This document shows positions 9,233 to 17,583 of a DNA stretch of 64,000 nt, in pieces (position 1 is the first letter of the stretch; each line of letters starts with the position of its first letter). The translations under genes and the position numbers were made by a program. Source of the DNA: Collinsella sp. AF08-23 (GTDB lineage: Bacteria > Actinomycetota > Coriobacteriia > Coriobacteriales > Coriobacteriaceae); NCBI RefSeq assembly GCF_003479805.1, contig NZ_QUHV01000003.1:1-64000 (forward strand), written 5' to 3'. The notes under the pieces are model-generated. The model had not been told where the DNA came from. It ran no database searches and saw only the letters and a list, made by a program, of their open reading frames with translations.

Positions 9233-10900
9233 ATGTTGACCGACATCGAGATTGCCCATTCCGTTGAACCGTGGCCCATCCAGCAGGTCGCCGAGGCCGC
9301 TGGGGTGGATCCTAAGCACCTCATCCCGTACGGCTTCGACAAGGCAAAGGTCGACTATTCGCTGCTGAACGAGCCTTCCGACCACGAGGCCAAGCTCGTG
9401 CTCGTGACCGCCATCAACCCCACGCCCGCGGGCGAGGGCAAGACCACCACGACCATCGGCCTGGCCGATGCCCTGCGCCGTCGCGGCGTCAAGAGCGCCG
9501 TGGCCCTGCGAGAGCCCTCGCTCGGCCCCGTGTTCGGCGTGAAGGGCGGTGCCGCCGGCGGCGGTTACGCGCAGGTCGTTCCCATGGAGGACATCAACCT
9601 GCACTTCACGGGCGACTTCCACGCCATCGGCGCGGCCAACAACCTGCTCGCCGCCATGCTCGACAACCACATCCAGCAGGGCAACGCCCTCGGCATCGAC
9701 GTCAAGCGCATCACCTGGAAACGCGCGGTCGACATGAACGACCGCCAGCTCCGCCACGTGATCGACGGTCTGGGCGGCAAGGCCCAGGGCGTCCCGCGTG
9801 AGGATGGTTTCGATATCACCGTCGCGTCCGAGGTCATGGCGATTCTGTGCCTGTCCACCTCCATCTCCGACCTCAAGCAGCGCCTGGGCGAGATTGTGGT
9901 GGGCTACACCTATACCGGCGAGCCCGTGCGAGCCAGCCAGCTCAAGGCTCAGGGTGCCATGGCGGCCCTGCTCAAGGACGCGCTCAAACCCAACCTCGTG
10001 CAGACGCTCGAGCACACGCCCGCGTTCGTCCATGGTGGTCCGTTTGCCAACATCGCGCACGGTTGCAACTCCGTGATGGCCACCCGCATGGCCATGCGCT
10101 TCGGCGATATCGCCATTACCGAGGCGGGCTTTGGCGCCGATCTTGGCGCCGAGAAGTTCCTCGACATCAAGTGTCGCATGACGGGCATTCGTCCGAGTGC
10201 CGTTGTGGTGGTTGCCACTGCGCGTGCCCTCAAGTACAACGGCGGCGTTGCCAAGGCCGAGCTCAACACCGAGAATCTCGATGCCCTGAGCGCCGGTATG
10301 CCCAACCTGCTGCGTCACGTCGACAACATCCAGAACGTCTATGGGCTGCCCTGCGTGGTCGCCATCAACCGCTTCCCGTCCGACACCGAGGCGGAGCTCG
10401 CGCTCATCGCGGAGGAGTGCGAGAAGCTCGGTGTGAACGTTCGCCTGTCCGAGGTGTGGGCCAAGGGCGGCGAGGGTGCCCTCGATCTCGCCGACGAGGT
10501 GCTGCGCCTGGTCGAGGAGCCGAGCGAGTTCCGCTTCGCCTACGAGGATGGCGCCGATGTCGCCGGTGCCCTCGAGGCGATCGCCACCAAGGTCTACCAT
10601 GCCGACGGCGTTGACTTCACGCCCGCTGCCAAGCGCCAGCTCGCGGAACTGCGCGACAACGGCTTCGGCAACCTGCCGGTGTGCGTGGCCAAGACCCAGT
10701 ATTCCTTCACCGATCAGGCGGCGATCCTCGGCGCGCCTGAGGGCTTCCGCATTACGGTGCGCGAGCTCAAGGTGAGCGCCGGTGCGCATTTCGTCGTGGC
10801 GCTTACGGGCAATGTCCTCACCATGCCCGGCCTGCCCAAGGTCCCTGCAGCCGAGAATATCGATGTTGACGACAACGGCGTGATTTCCGGCCTGTTCTAG
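9233..10900 (+). CDS. fhs: Formate--tetrahydrofolate ligase
   Basis: This enzyme makes 10-formyl-tetrahydrofolate from formate, ATP and tetrahydrofolate, feeding one-carbon metabolism. The 555-residue protein has the P-loop [18 protein letters not shown] (about 63-80), the family block [20 protein letters not shown], and the usual C-terminal end [16 protein letters not shown]. It is followed by folD, the next enzyme of the same C1 pathway, after a palindromic intergenic region. An AGAAGGGA site lies about ten bases upstream of the ATG. Confidence 0.96.
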   Translation: MLTDIEIAHSVEPWPIQQVAEAAGVDPKHLIPYGFDKAKVDYSLLNEPSDHEAKLVLVTAINPTPAGEGKTTTTIGLADALRRRGVKSAVALREPSLGPVFGVKGGAAGGGYAQVVPMEDINLHFTGDFHAIGAANNLLAAMLDNHIQQGNALGIDVKRITWKRAVDMNDRQLRHVIDGLGGKAQGVPREDGFDITVASEVMAILCLSTSISDLKQRLGEIVVGYTYTGEPVRASQLKAQGAMAALLKDALKPNLVQTLEHTPAFVHGGPFANIAHGCNSVMATRMAMRFGDIAITEAGFGADLGAEKFLDIKCRMTGIRPSAVVVVATARALKYNGGVAKAELNTENLDALSAGMPNLLRHVDNIQNVYGLPCVVAINRFPSDTEAELALIAEECEKLGVNVRLSEVWAKGGEGALDLADEVLRLVEEPSEFRFAYEDGADVAGALEAIATKVYHADGVDFTPAAKRQLAELRDNGFGNLPVCVAKTQYSFTDQAAILGAPEGFRITVRELKVSAGAHFVVALTGNVLTMPGLPKVPAAENIDVDDNGVISGLF

Positions 10901-10917
10901 TGGATGTATGAGGTGAC

Positions 10918-10951
10918 GCGTGCCAAAGGGGGACGTATCCCTTTGGCACGC
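10918..10951. terminator. Palindromic terminator after fhs
   Basis: GCGTGCCAAAGGG (10918-10930) pairs with CCCTTTGGCACGC (10939-10951) around GGACGTAT. A second, weaker copy of the motif (ATTGGGGGACGTACCC) follows at about 10956-10980. It belongs to a palindrome type seen again at 13561, 28683 and 51511. Confidence 0.6.
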
Positions 10952-11036
10952 ATGCCATTGGGGGACGTACCCTTTTGGCGCGCGCCCCTTGGCATGCGCG
11001 CGGTCCGATTATTCGATCTAAGAGAAAGCGACTTCA

Positions 11037-11900
11037 TTGGCGACGATTATCGATGGTAAGAAACTTGCTGCCGACGTGCGCAACCGCGCGGCAGCCGAGG
11101 TTGAGGGCCTGACCAAGCAGGGGGTTGCCTGCGGTCTTGCCGTGGTGCTCGTGGGAGACGACCAAGGCTCCGCCACGTACGTACGTGCCAAGCTTCGCGA
11201 CTGCGAGCAGTGCGGCATCCCGTCGCGGGACTTCAAGCTTCCCGAGCAAACGACGCAAGAGGAGCTCATGGATCTCGTCGTGCGCCTCAACGCCGATCCG
11301 GATATCGCCGGCATCCTCGTGCAGATGCCGCTGCCGAGTCACTTGGACGCGGAGGCGGTCGTCGCCGCAATCGATCCAAAAAAGGACGTCGACGGCTTTC
11401 ATCCGGAGAACCTCGGCAGGCTCGTGCGCGGTCTTACCGGCTTGCGTCCTTGTACGCCCGCGGGCATCATGGAGATGCTCGAGGCATATGGCATAGACCC
11501 GTCGGGCAAGAACGCCGTGATCGTGGGCCGCTCGTCTATCGTTGGCAAGCCCATGTCGCTCATGCTGCTCGCCAAGAACGCCACCATCTCCGTGGCCCAC
11601 TCGCACACCGACCCCCGCGAGCTCGCACGGATTTGCCAGAGCGCCGACATCTTGGTCGCCGCGTGCGGCATTCCCAAGATGATCAAGGGGCCGTGGATCA
11701 AACCCGGCGCCGCCGTCATTGACGTGGGTATGGACCGCGATGATGCCGGCAGGCTCTGCGGTGACGTCGATTTCGACTCCGCCGAGCTCGTGGCAGGTGC
11801 CATCACCCCCGTTCCGGGGGGCGTGGGCCCTATGACGCGCGCCATGCTCATGAGCAATGTGGTGCTCGCCGCAAAACTACAACATGGTTTGGAGGACTAA
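11037..11900 (+). CDS. folD: Bifunctional methylenetetrahydrofolate dehydrogenase/methenyltetrahydrofolate cyclohydrolase
   Basis: FolD interconverts 5,10-methylene-, methenyl- and 10-formyl-tetrahydrofolate with NADP. The 287 residues include the catalytic region YVRAKLRDCEQCGI (Tyr/Lys), PKKDVDGFHPENLGRL, and the NADP-binding GRSSIVGKPMSLML. It starts at a TTG with AAGAGAAAG upstream. The stop codon TAA shares its last base with the ATG of the next gene (TAATG), indicating co-translation. With fhs and glyA it makes up the C1 set in this window. Confidence 0.94.
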   Translation: MATIIDGKKLAADVRNRAAAEVEGLTKQGVACGLAVVLVGDDQGSATYVRAKLRDCEQCGIPSRDFKLPEQTTQEELMDLVVRLNADPDIAGILVQMPLPSHLDAEAVVAAIDPKKDVDGFHPENLGRLVRGLTGLRPCTPAGIMEMLEAYGIDPSGKNAVIVGRSSIVGKPMSLMLLAKNATISVAHSHTDPRELARICQSADILVAACGIPKMIKGPWIKPGAAVIDVGMDRDDAGRLCGDVDFDSAELVAGAITPVPGGVGPMTRAMLMSNVVLAAKLQHGLED

Positions 11901-13552
11901 TGGCTTGTACAACTATTCTGGTCGGCAAAAACGCGAGCTACGACGGTTCGACCATCATCGCACGTAACGAGGACTCGCCGAACGGACAGTTCGAGCCCAA
12001 GAAGATGAAGGTCGTGCATCCCGAGGAGCAGCCCAAGACGTATACGAGTGTGCTTTCCCACCTCAGCTTCGAACTCCCGGATAATCCGATGCGCTACTCG
12101 AGCGTCCCGGATGCGCTTCCGGGACATGGCATCTGGGCAGCTGCGGGCTTCAACACCGCCAACGTGGGCATGAGCGCCACCGAGACGATCACGAGTAACG
12201 AGCGCGTGCTCGGTGCCGATCCACTTGTCGAGTACATCCCCGCTCAGGGCACCGAGGGCGAGGAAGGCTACGTTCCCGCCGTTCCCGGTGGCCTGGGTGA
12301 AGAGGATTTCGTCACCGTGGTCCTGCCGTACGTTCGCACCGCCCGTGAGGGCGTGCAGCGTCTGGGTTCCCTGCTCGAGCAGTATGGCACCTACGAGATG
12401 AACGGTATCGCGTTTTCTGACGAGGATGAGATCTGGTGGCTCGAGACCATTGGTGGTCACCACTGGATCGCCAAGCGTGTGCCCGATGACGCCTACGTCA
12501 CCATGCCCAACCAGCTCGGTATCGACTATTTCGATCTTCTCGATGCTGAGGGCGAGCAAGTCGAGCACATGGCCAGCCCCGACCTTCGCCAGTGGATGTC
12601 CGAGAACCACCTGAACCTCACGAACGCGAATCGCCTTGAGCCCGAGGACATTCTCGACGAGGAGTATTTCGATGAGGATCTCGAAGACTTGGATGAGGAC
12701 GAGGCGGACGCCTATGAGGAGTACGTCGCCGACCTCATGGACCTCATCGCCGACGTGCGCGAAGGTATGATCTCCGGCGAGATCTTCAATCCACGCGAGG
12801 CTTTTGGCTCCCATTCAGATTCCGACCATGTCTACAACACGCCGCGCGCCTGGTACATGCAACGCTGCCTCAATCCTCGCGACGGCTGGGATGGTCCGGA
12901 TGCGCCGTTCAGCCCGGAGTCGGATGATATTCCGTGGAGCCGCGTGCCCGAGCGCAAAGTCACTATAGAGGACGTCAAGTACGTTCTTTCCGCCCACTTC
13001 CAGGGCACGCCGTACGACTGCTACGGTTCCAAGGGAACTCCTGCGAGCCGCAACGCCTATCGTCCAATCGGCATCAATCGCAATAGCCAGCTTGCTGTCT
13101 TGCAGATTCGTCCGTACGTGGCGGAGCCTCTGCGCTGCATCCAATGGATGGCCTTCGGTTCGAACGTGTTTAATGCCCTGGTCGCGCTGTACGCAAATGT
13201 GGATGAGTTCCCCGCGTATCTCTCCAACACCACGGAGCGTGTGACCACGGAGAATTTCTACTGGGCAAATCGCGTTATCGCCGCCTTGGCCGACGCACGC
13301 TTCCACGAGACGTCCGCCAAGGTCGAGTCGTACCAAGAGAAGGTCGGCGCACTTGGTCACAGGATGCTTCGCGAGACAGACCGCGCCGTGTCTGACCTCG
13401 CAAACGCCGATATCCCCGCCTCCCTTGCCCGTGCGAATGAGGACCTTTGTGAGACTCTCAAGGGCGAGACCGAGAAGCTCCTCGCGACCGTGCTCTATAC
13501 CACGAGCTGTGCGATGAAGAACGGTTTCGCGATGTCCGACAACGAGCGTTAG
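11900..13552 (+). CDS. C69-family dipeptidase
   Basis: This 550-residue Ntn-hydrolase-type dipeptidase (peptidase family C69, PepD-like) starts MACTTILVGKNASYDGSTI. The third residue, Cys, is the expected catalytic nucleophile with at most a two-residue propeptide. The family signature RNEDSPNGQF and the WWLETIGGHHW block (about 175-185) are present. An unusual run of acidic residues (about 250-275, EEYFDEDLEDLDEDEADAYE) interrupts the middle. It overlaps folD by one base. No signal peptide is seen, so it is probably cytoplasmic and acts on imported peptides. Confidence 0.88.
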   Translation: MACTTILVGKNASYDGSTIIARNEDSPNGQFEPKKMKVVHPEEQPKTYTSVLSHLSFELPDNPMRYSSVPDALPGHGIWAAAGFNTANVGMSATETITSNERVLGADPLVEYIPAQGTEGEEGYVPAVPGGLGEEDFVTVVLPYVRTAREGVQRLGSLLEQYGTYEMNGIAFSDEDEIWWLETIGGHHWIAKRVPDDAYVTMPNQLGIDYFDLLDAEGEQVEHMASPDLRQWMSENHLNLTNANRLEPEDILDEEYFDEDLEDLDEDEADAYEEYVADLMDLIADVREGMISGEIFNPREAFGSHSDSDHVYNTPRAWYMQRCLNPRDGWDGPDAPFSPESDDIPWSRVPERKVTIEDVKYVLSAHFQGTPYDCYGSKGTPASRNAYRPIGINRNSQLAVLQIRPYVAEPLRCIQWMAFGSNVFNALVALYANVDEFPAYLSNTTERVTTENFYWANRVIAALADARFHETSAKVESYQEKVGALGHRMLRETDRAVSDLANADIPASLARANEDLCETLKGETEKLLATVLYTTSCAMKNGFAMSDNER

Positions 13553-13560
13553 CTTTTCGC

Positions 13561-13592
13561 ACGCCAAAGGGTTTGTCCCCTTTGGCGTGTTT
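13561..13592. terminator. Palindromic terminator after the dipeptidase
   Basis: ACGCCAAAGGG (13561-13571) pairs with CCCTTTGGCGT, followed by GTTTT. This is a plausible rho-independent terminator of the fhs-folD-dipeptidase block. Confidence 0.75.
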
Positions 13593-13653
13593 TGGGTACA
13601 AGGGATTCATCTGGATGCGTCCATGCGCACAAAAGAGGAGCAAGGAGGCTCTC

Positions 13654-14121
13654 ATGGCTATCAAGTTCGAGGAGCTCATTAATGGAATGGTCAATGTCGG
13701 TTTTGGCGCCGCCGCCGTCACGGCCGAGAAGGGCAAGGAGATCTTCGAGGATCTGAACGCCCGTGGTGAAGAGGTGCTGCGCGACCTTAACTCGCGCGGT
13801 GAGCACGTTCGCCATGATAGAGAGACTCCCGATTTCGCGCGCTCCATGTCCGATATTTTCGAGCAGGCCGGCGGCACCTTCTCCGATGTCACCGAGCGTC
13901 TGAGCGAGCGGGGTGCAACGGCAGCGGAGCGCGTGCTTGACGAGCTGATTCTCGCTCGCGTGCGTCTGTTGACCAAGACCGAGCGCGTCGAGTTCATGGC
14001 GCATGTGCGTGACCTCATCGACTCGGTCGACGACGATACGGTGACCGTCGAGGTCGAGGACGCTGTCGTCGTCGACGCCGACGAAGCCGATCTAGGCGCG
14101 GACGAGGCTCGAGACGCGTAA
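13654..14121 (+). CDS. Phasin-like coiled-coil protein upstream of a UbiB-type kinase
   Basis: This small helical protein of 155 residues starts MAIKFEELINGMVNVGFG and has a perfect CAAGGAGG eight bases before the ATG. It has long amphipathic segments and a very acidic C-terminal tail (DDDTVTVEVEDAVVVDADEA). Such phasin/PhaF-like proteins often lie before AarF/UbiB-type genes, as here with a 16-base gap. No catalytic motif is present and its role is unknown; a scaffold or partner for the following kinase-like membrane protein is only an inference. Confidence 0.6.
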   Translation: MAIKFEELINGMVNVGFGAAAVTAEKGKEIFEDLNARGEEVLRDLNSRGEHVRHDRETPDFARSMSDIFEQAGGTFSDVTERLSERGATAAERVLDELILARVRLLTKTERVEFMAHVRDLIDSVDDDTVTVEVEDAVVVDADEADLGADEARDA

Positions 14122-14137
14122 TAGGCGAGAAACCGAT

Positions 14138-15931
14138 ATGGCAAGCGAAGTGGAACAAGAACGGGATGCCCGCGGGCCCGCTGCGACCAAGGCGGCGGGT
14201 ATGCCGCTGAGTCCCGACGACACGGTCAACCTGGAGGGCGTTGAGGAGGCACTGAGGACTTCTTGGCGCGCCCCCCGTGCGGTCGACCTGTTCCCCGAGG
14301 AGCCTGAGGCCATGGCCCCCTCGGAGGAATTCAAGCTTTCCTCCGAGGGGCGTCGCAAGCGCATTGGCGAGATTCTCGGCATAGTGCGGAAATACGAGGC
14401 ATGGCACAATATCACGCCGCGCCGTTTGCGCTGCATGCTCGAGGACCTTGGTCCCATGTTCGTCAAGATGGGGCAGATTCTGGCGAATCGCTCGGAGATC
14501 CTACCGCAGGAATACTGCGACGAGCTTCGCCGCTTGCGCTCGAATGTCGAGCCGGTGCCGTTTGCCGTGGTGCATGATTGCCTTGTCGCCGAGTACGGTC
14601 GCCCCCTTAACGAGATCTTCTCCCATATCGACCGCAGGCCCCTGGGCAGTGCCTCGCTCGCACAGGTGCATCGTGCCACGCTCGTGACTGGCGAAGACGT
14701 TGCCATCAAGGTGCAGCGTCCCGGTGCCCAACAGGTGATGGCTCAAGATATCGACATCATGCGTTCGATTGTGCGTCATGCGTCGCGCTTTGTGAAAACC
14801 GACCAGTTCATCGACCTCAAGGGCGTAGTCGAGGAGTTGTGGCAGTCGTTTCGCGAGGAGACGAATTTCCTCATGGAGGCCCGCAACCTCGATGACTTCC
14901 ATCGTTTTCACGAGGGCTCGTCGTCCATATCCTGCCCGCGTTCCTACCTTTCGTACTGCACCGAGCACATCGTGGTTATGGATTATGTGGACGGTATCTC
15001 CATTGCCGATCCCGATCTCCTTGTCCGGGCGGGCTATAGCCTCGAAAAGGTCGGGGCGTCCATTGTGGACGATTACGCCACGCAGGTGCTCGAGGACGGT
15101 TTTTTCCATGCGGACCCCCATGCGGGGAACATCATCGTGAAAGACGGGGTCGTCTACTTCATCGACCTCGGCATGGTCGGTCGCATGTCGAGCCATGACC
15201 GCGGAATCGTTAAGGATATGATCTACGCCGTTGCGTCGGGTGACGTCCCTAAGCTCAAGGATTCGCTCATGCGTTTCGCGGTGACGCGCGGGGACTCATC
15301 GGAGCTCGATCACTCGACCTTCTTGACGGACCTCGATTTCATCGTCGCCGATTTCGCCAGTCTGGATTTGAAGGACCTGGACATCGGCGAGTTCCTCACG
15401 TCGCTCATCAGCTTGGCGCGCAAGAACGACGTGGAATTGCCCAGCGTGGTGACGATGTTCGCACGTGGCATGGTGACGCTTGAGGGGTTGCTCACCGAGT
15501 ACATGCCCGATGTGAACATGATCGAGATCATCACCGACCACATTCGACATGAAAAGAGCTCGTACCGTCGTGCGCAGGAGGCTGCCGAGGAGCTCGCGGG
15601 AGCCTCCTATCGGGCACTCAAGGGTCATCTCGAAATGGCGGAGCAGCTCGGCTTGGCGTCGCGTATGCTCACCCGCGGCCAGCTCAAGATGAACATGCAG
15701 GTCCTTGGCAGTGAGCAGGTGCTGCGCCGTGTGGGCGGCATCGTCGACCGCATGTCGATGGCAATTGTGATCGCCGGACTGTTCATTGGCTCGTCGGTGG
15801 TTTATTACGCCAAGATCGAGCCGGTCATTTTCGGCATTCCCGTCATCGGCTTTTTTGGGTATACGAGCGCGTTGGTTTTGGCCCTCGGTTTGGGCCGCGA
15901 GATTTGGCGCAACGGCCACGCCAAGAAGTGA
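14138..15931 (+). CDS. ABC1/AarF/UbiB-family protein kinase-like ATPase
   Basis: This is an atypical kinase-fold protein (597 residues) ending in two membrane helices (about 540-590). It shows the UbiB signatures: the KxGQ motif in FVKMGQILANRSE (about 108-120), the lysine in DVAIKVQRPG, the glutamate of LMEARNLDDF, and FFHADPHAGNI in the catalytic loop. Relatives support quinone or lipid metabolism; the exact substrate is unknown. Coriobacteria may use menaquinone-type electron carriers, which would fit. It is followed by a large palindrome. Confidence 0.85.
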   Translation: MASEVEQERDARGPAATKAAGMPLSPDDTVNLEGVEEALRTSWRAPRAVDLFPEEPEAMAPSEEFKLSSEGRRKRIGEILGIVRKYEAWHNITPRRLRCMLEDLGPMFVKMGQILANRSEILPQEYCDELRRLRSNVEPVPFAVVHDCLVAEYGRPLNEIFSHIDRRPLGSASLAQVHRATLVTGEDVAIKVQRPGAQQVMAQDIDIMRSIVRHASRFVKTDQFIDLKGVVEELWQSFREETNFLMEARNLDDFHRFHEGSSSISCPRSYLSYCTEHIVVMDYVDGISIADPDLLVRAGYSLEKVGASIVDDYATQVLEDGFFHADPHAGNIIVKDGVVYFIDLGMVGRMSSHDRGIVKDMIYAVASGDVPKLKDSLMRFAVTRGDSSELDHSTFLTDLDFIVADFASLDLKDLDIGEFLTSLISLARKNDVELPSVVTMFARGMVTLEGLLTEYMPDVNMIEIITDHIRHEKSSYRRAQEAAEELAGASYRALKGHLEMAEQLGLASRMLTRGQLKMNMQVLGSEQVLRRVGGIVDRMSMAIVIAGLFIGSSVVYYAKIEPVIFGIPVIGFFGYTSALVLALGLGREIWRNGHAKK

Positions 15932-15940
15932 TGCGCGGGA

Positions 15941-16067
15941 CTGCCGCCCGGGGTGGCGGGCATACAGTTCCCTGCTCGGACAGTCCTGCTCGCGCGAAGG
16001 CCCCACTGGGGCCTTCGGCTCGTGCGGAACTCGCATGGGACTGTATGCCCGCCACCCCGGGCGGCAG
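15941..16067. repeat. Composite palindromic intergenic element, copy B
   Basis: Outer arms of about 31 bases (15941-15971 and 16037-16067; CTGCCGCCCGGGGTGGCGGG at the left) are nearly perfect reverse complements. They enclose the same core as at 4085: GCTCGGACAGTCCTGC (15974-15989), a stem GGCCCCACTGGGGCC, and CGTGCGGAACTCGC (16021-16034). It lies between convergent genes and could end both transcripts. Confidence 0.75.
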
Positions 16068-16140
16068 CAACCGACTTGACGGAAGGGGCGTTTGGGCTGC
16101 TAAACGCCTTTTGTATCCCCTAAGGTTGCGTTGTTGGGGC

Positions 16141-16995
16141 CTACCTCGTCTCCTGCCCATGTGGACGGGCGCAGAGGACTTCGGCATCGACGGTGATGTT
16201 CGTCAGCTTGTCGAGCTCGAGTTCATCGGGGTCCATGCCGAAGGTTACGGGGCTCATGCGAACGAGGTCACGCGCGAGTTCGGGTGAAACGTAGCTCGTT
16301 TGCGTTACGCGTGCGCGGGTTGTCAGTTCCATATGGCGGGACAGGGGCTCGGCGACACCATGGTCCTGCATTGCGGAGTGAGCAAGTCTATCGCAGGCGA
16401 GATCGCGCAGCTCGTGCACATGGTCTGGTCCGGGTATGACTTTTACGAGCATTCCGTCGTGTTTGAGAATGCGCTGGAATTCGGTGTAATTTGCCGGCGT
16501 GAACACATTCAGGACAACATCGACGGAATGATTTCGGATCGGCATGTTCGCCAGGTCTGCCACAAGCCAGCGCTCGGCACCACCGCCACGAGCGGCGCAG
16601 CGGATGGCGTCCTTGACGATATCAATGCCGATGCATGTGCCGCAGAATCTCGATGAGATGGCTTTAAGATACGAGCCCTCCCCGCACCCCGCATCGATGA
16701 TAATCGGGTCGTCAGGCAGGTCGAGATTCTCAAGCGTCTGAATAAGCGCTTCGTTCAGGATGCGATAGACCTCGGCCTCCATGACGCGTTGACGACTGGT
16801 GAAGAACGCCTCGTCGTACCCCTTGAGGGGTCCTTGCTGGGGGATAAGGTTGAGAAATCCCTTGGATGAGATCGCAAAGTCGTGGCCACGCGCACAGCGC
16901 AGCGAACACGTTATTGCGTGCAGGCGCTCATGGCAGAGGGGGCATTGCAGGAGCGATGCGATATCGAGGTGCTTTTGGATGCCGGGGCGTGCCAT
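16141..16995 (-). CDS. Putative 23S rRNA (guanine-N1)-methyltransferase, RlmA type
   Basis: This 284-residue SAM-dependent methyltransferase has an N-terminal zinc ribbon typical of RlmA: CPLCHERLHAITCSLRCARGH (Cys2-Cys-His type, about residues 18-39), then the GFLNLIPQQ block. The SAM motif I is IIDAGCGEGSYL (about 97-108) and motif post-I is CIGIDIVKDAI. It follows the acetyltransferase by three bases with no ribosome site of its own, so it is probably translated by coupling. The exact G745/G748 specificity cannot be read from the sequence. Confidence 0.82.
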   Translation of the reverse strand: MARPGIQKHLDIASLLQCPLCHERLHAITCSLRCARGHDFAISSKGFLNLIPQQGPLKGYDEAFFTSRQRVMEAEVYRILNEALIQTLENLDLPDDPIIIDAGCGEGSYLKAISSRFCGTCIGIDIVKDAIRCAARGGGAERWLVADLANMPIRNHSVDVVLNVFTPANYTEFQRILKHDGMLVKVIPGPDHVHELRDLACDRLAHSAMQDHGVAEPLSRHMELTTRARVTQTSYVSPELARDLVRMSPVTFGMDPDELELDKLTNITVDAEVLCARPHGQETR

Positions 16996-16998
16996 GGG

Positions 16999-17535
16999 CT
17001 ATAGCAGTTTCTCGAACGCGATGCGCAGCGGGTCGGCTTCGCCCTCATAGGGGAGTGTGATGACGCCGCAGCGCGTATATCCGCATTTGGTTGCAAGCCC
17101 CTGCAACGGGAGGTTCCTCTCGTGCGTGTCGATGCGCAGGCTTTTCATGCCGTGCTCGCGCGCGATGCATTCACCCTCGGCAAACATGGAGGTCATGACG
17201 CCGCAGTGCGCTGCCTGCGCGCGTACCGCACAGCGGTGGATGACGCCGTAGGTGGGGGAGTTGGAGGAGGATTCGGTCAGCCATGCGCCATCGATGGCGT
17301 CGTAGGTCTTCTCGCCGTCAAACGAGAGTGCCATGACGCCCAACACTGTGCCGCCCTCATCGACAGCGACATATGAGGCACCGTGAGCCATATCGTCTTC
17401 GATATCGATGCGATCCGGATACTCGCCCTGCCATTGTGGGATATCGAGCGCGGCCAGGGCAGCCTTGCCGTCCTCGAGGGCGCGCTCGGCCGCCTCGACG
17501 TCTTGCGGGAGCGTTTGGCGTATGGTGAATGCCAT
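16999..17535 (-). CDS. GNAT-family N-acetyltransferase
   Basis: This 178-residue GCN5-type acyltransferase starts MAFTIRQTLPQDVEAAERAL. It has the strand VLGVMALSF and the helix after CAVRAQAAHCGVMTSM that forms the acetyl-CoA pocket, then ESLRIDTHERN-like residues (KSLRIDTHERNLPLQ) and CGYTRCGVI. The start was chosen at 17535 because AAAGGA precedes it. It sits in an operon after metG and before the rlmA-like gene. The acceptor substrate is unknown. Confidence 0.8.
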   Translation of the reverse strand: MAFTIRQTLPQDVEAAERALEDGKAALAALDIPQWQGEYPDRIDIEDDMAHGASYVAVDEGGTVLGVMALSFDGEKTYDAIDGAWLTESSSNSPTYGVIHRCAVRAQAAHCGVMTSMFAEGECIAREHGMKSLRIDTHERNLPLQGLATKCGYTRCGVITLPYEGEADPLRIAFEKLL

Positions 17536-17583
17536 GGGGGTCCTTTCGAGTGTGGACACGGGCGCGGCGCGCACCTCGACGGT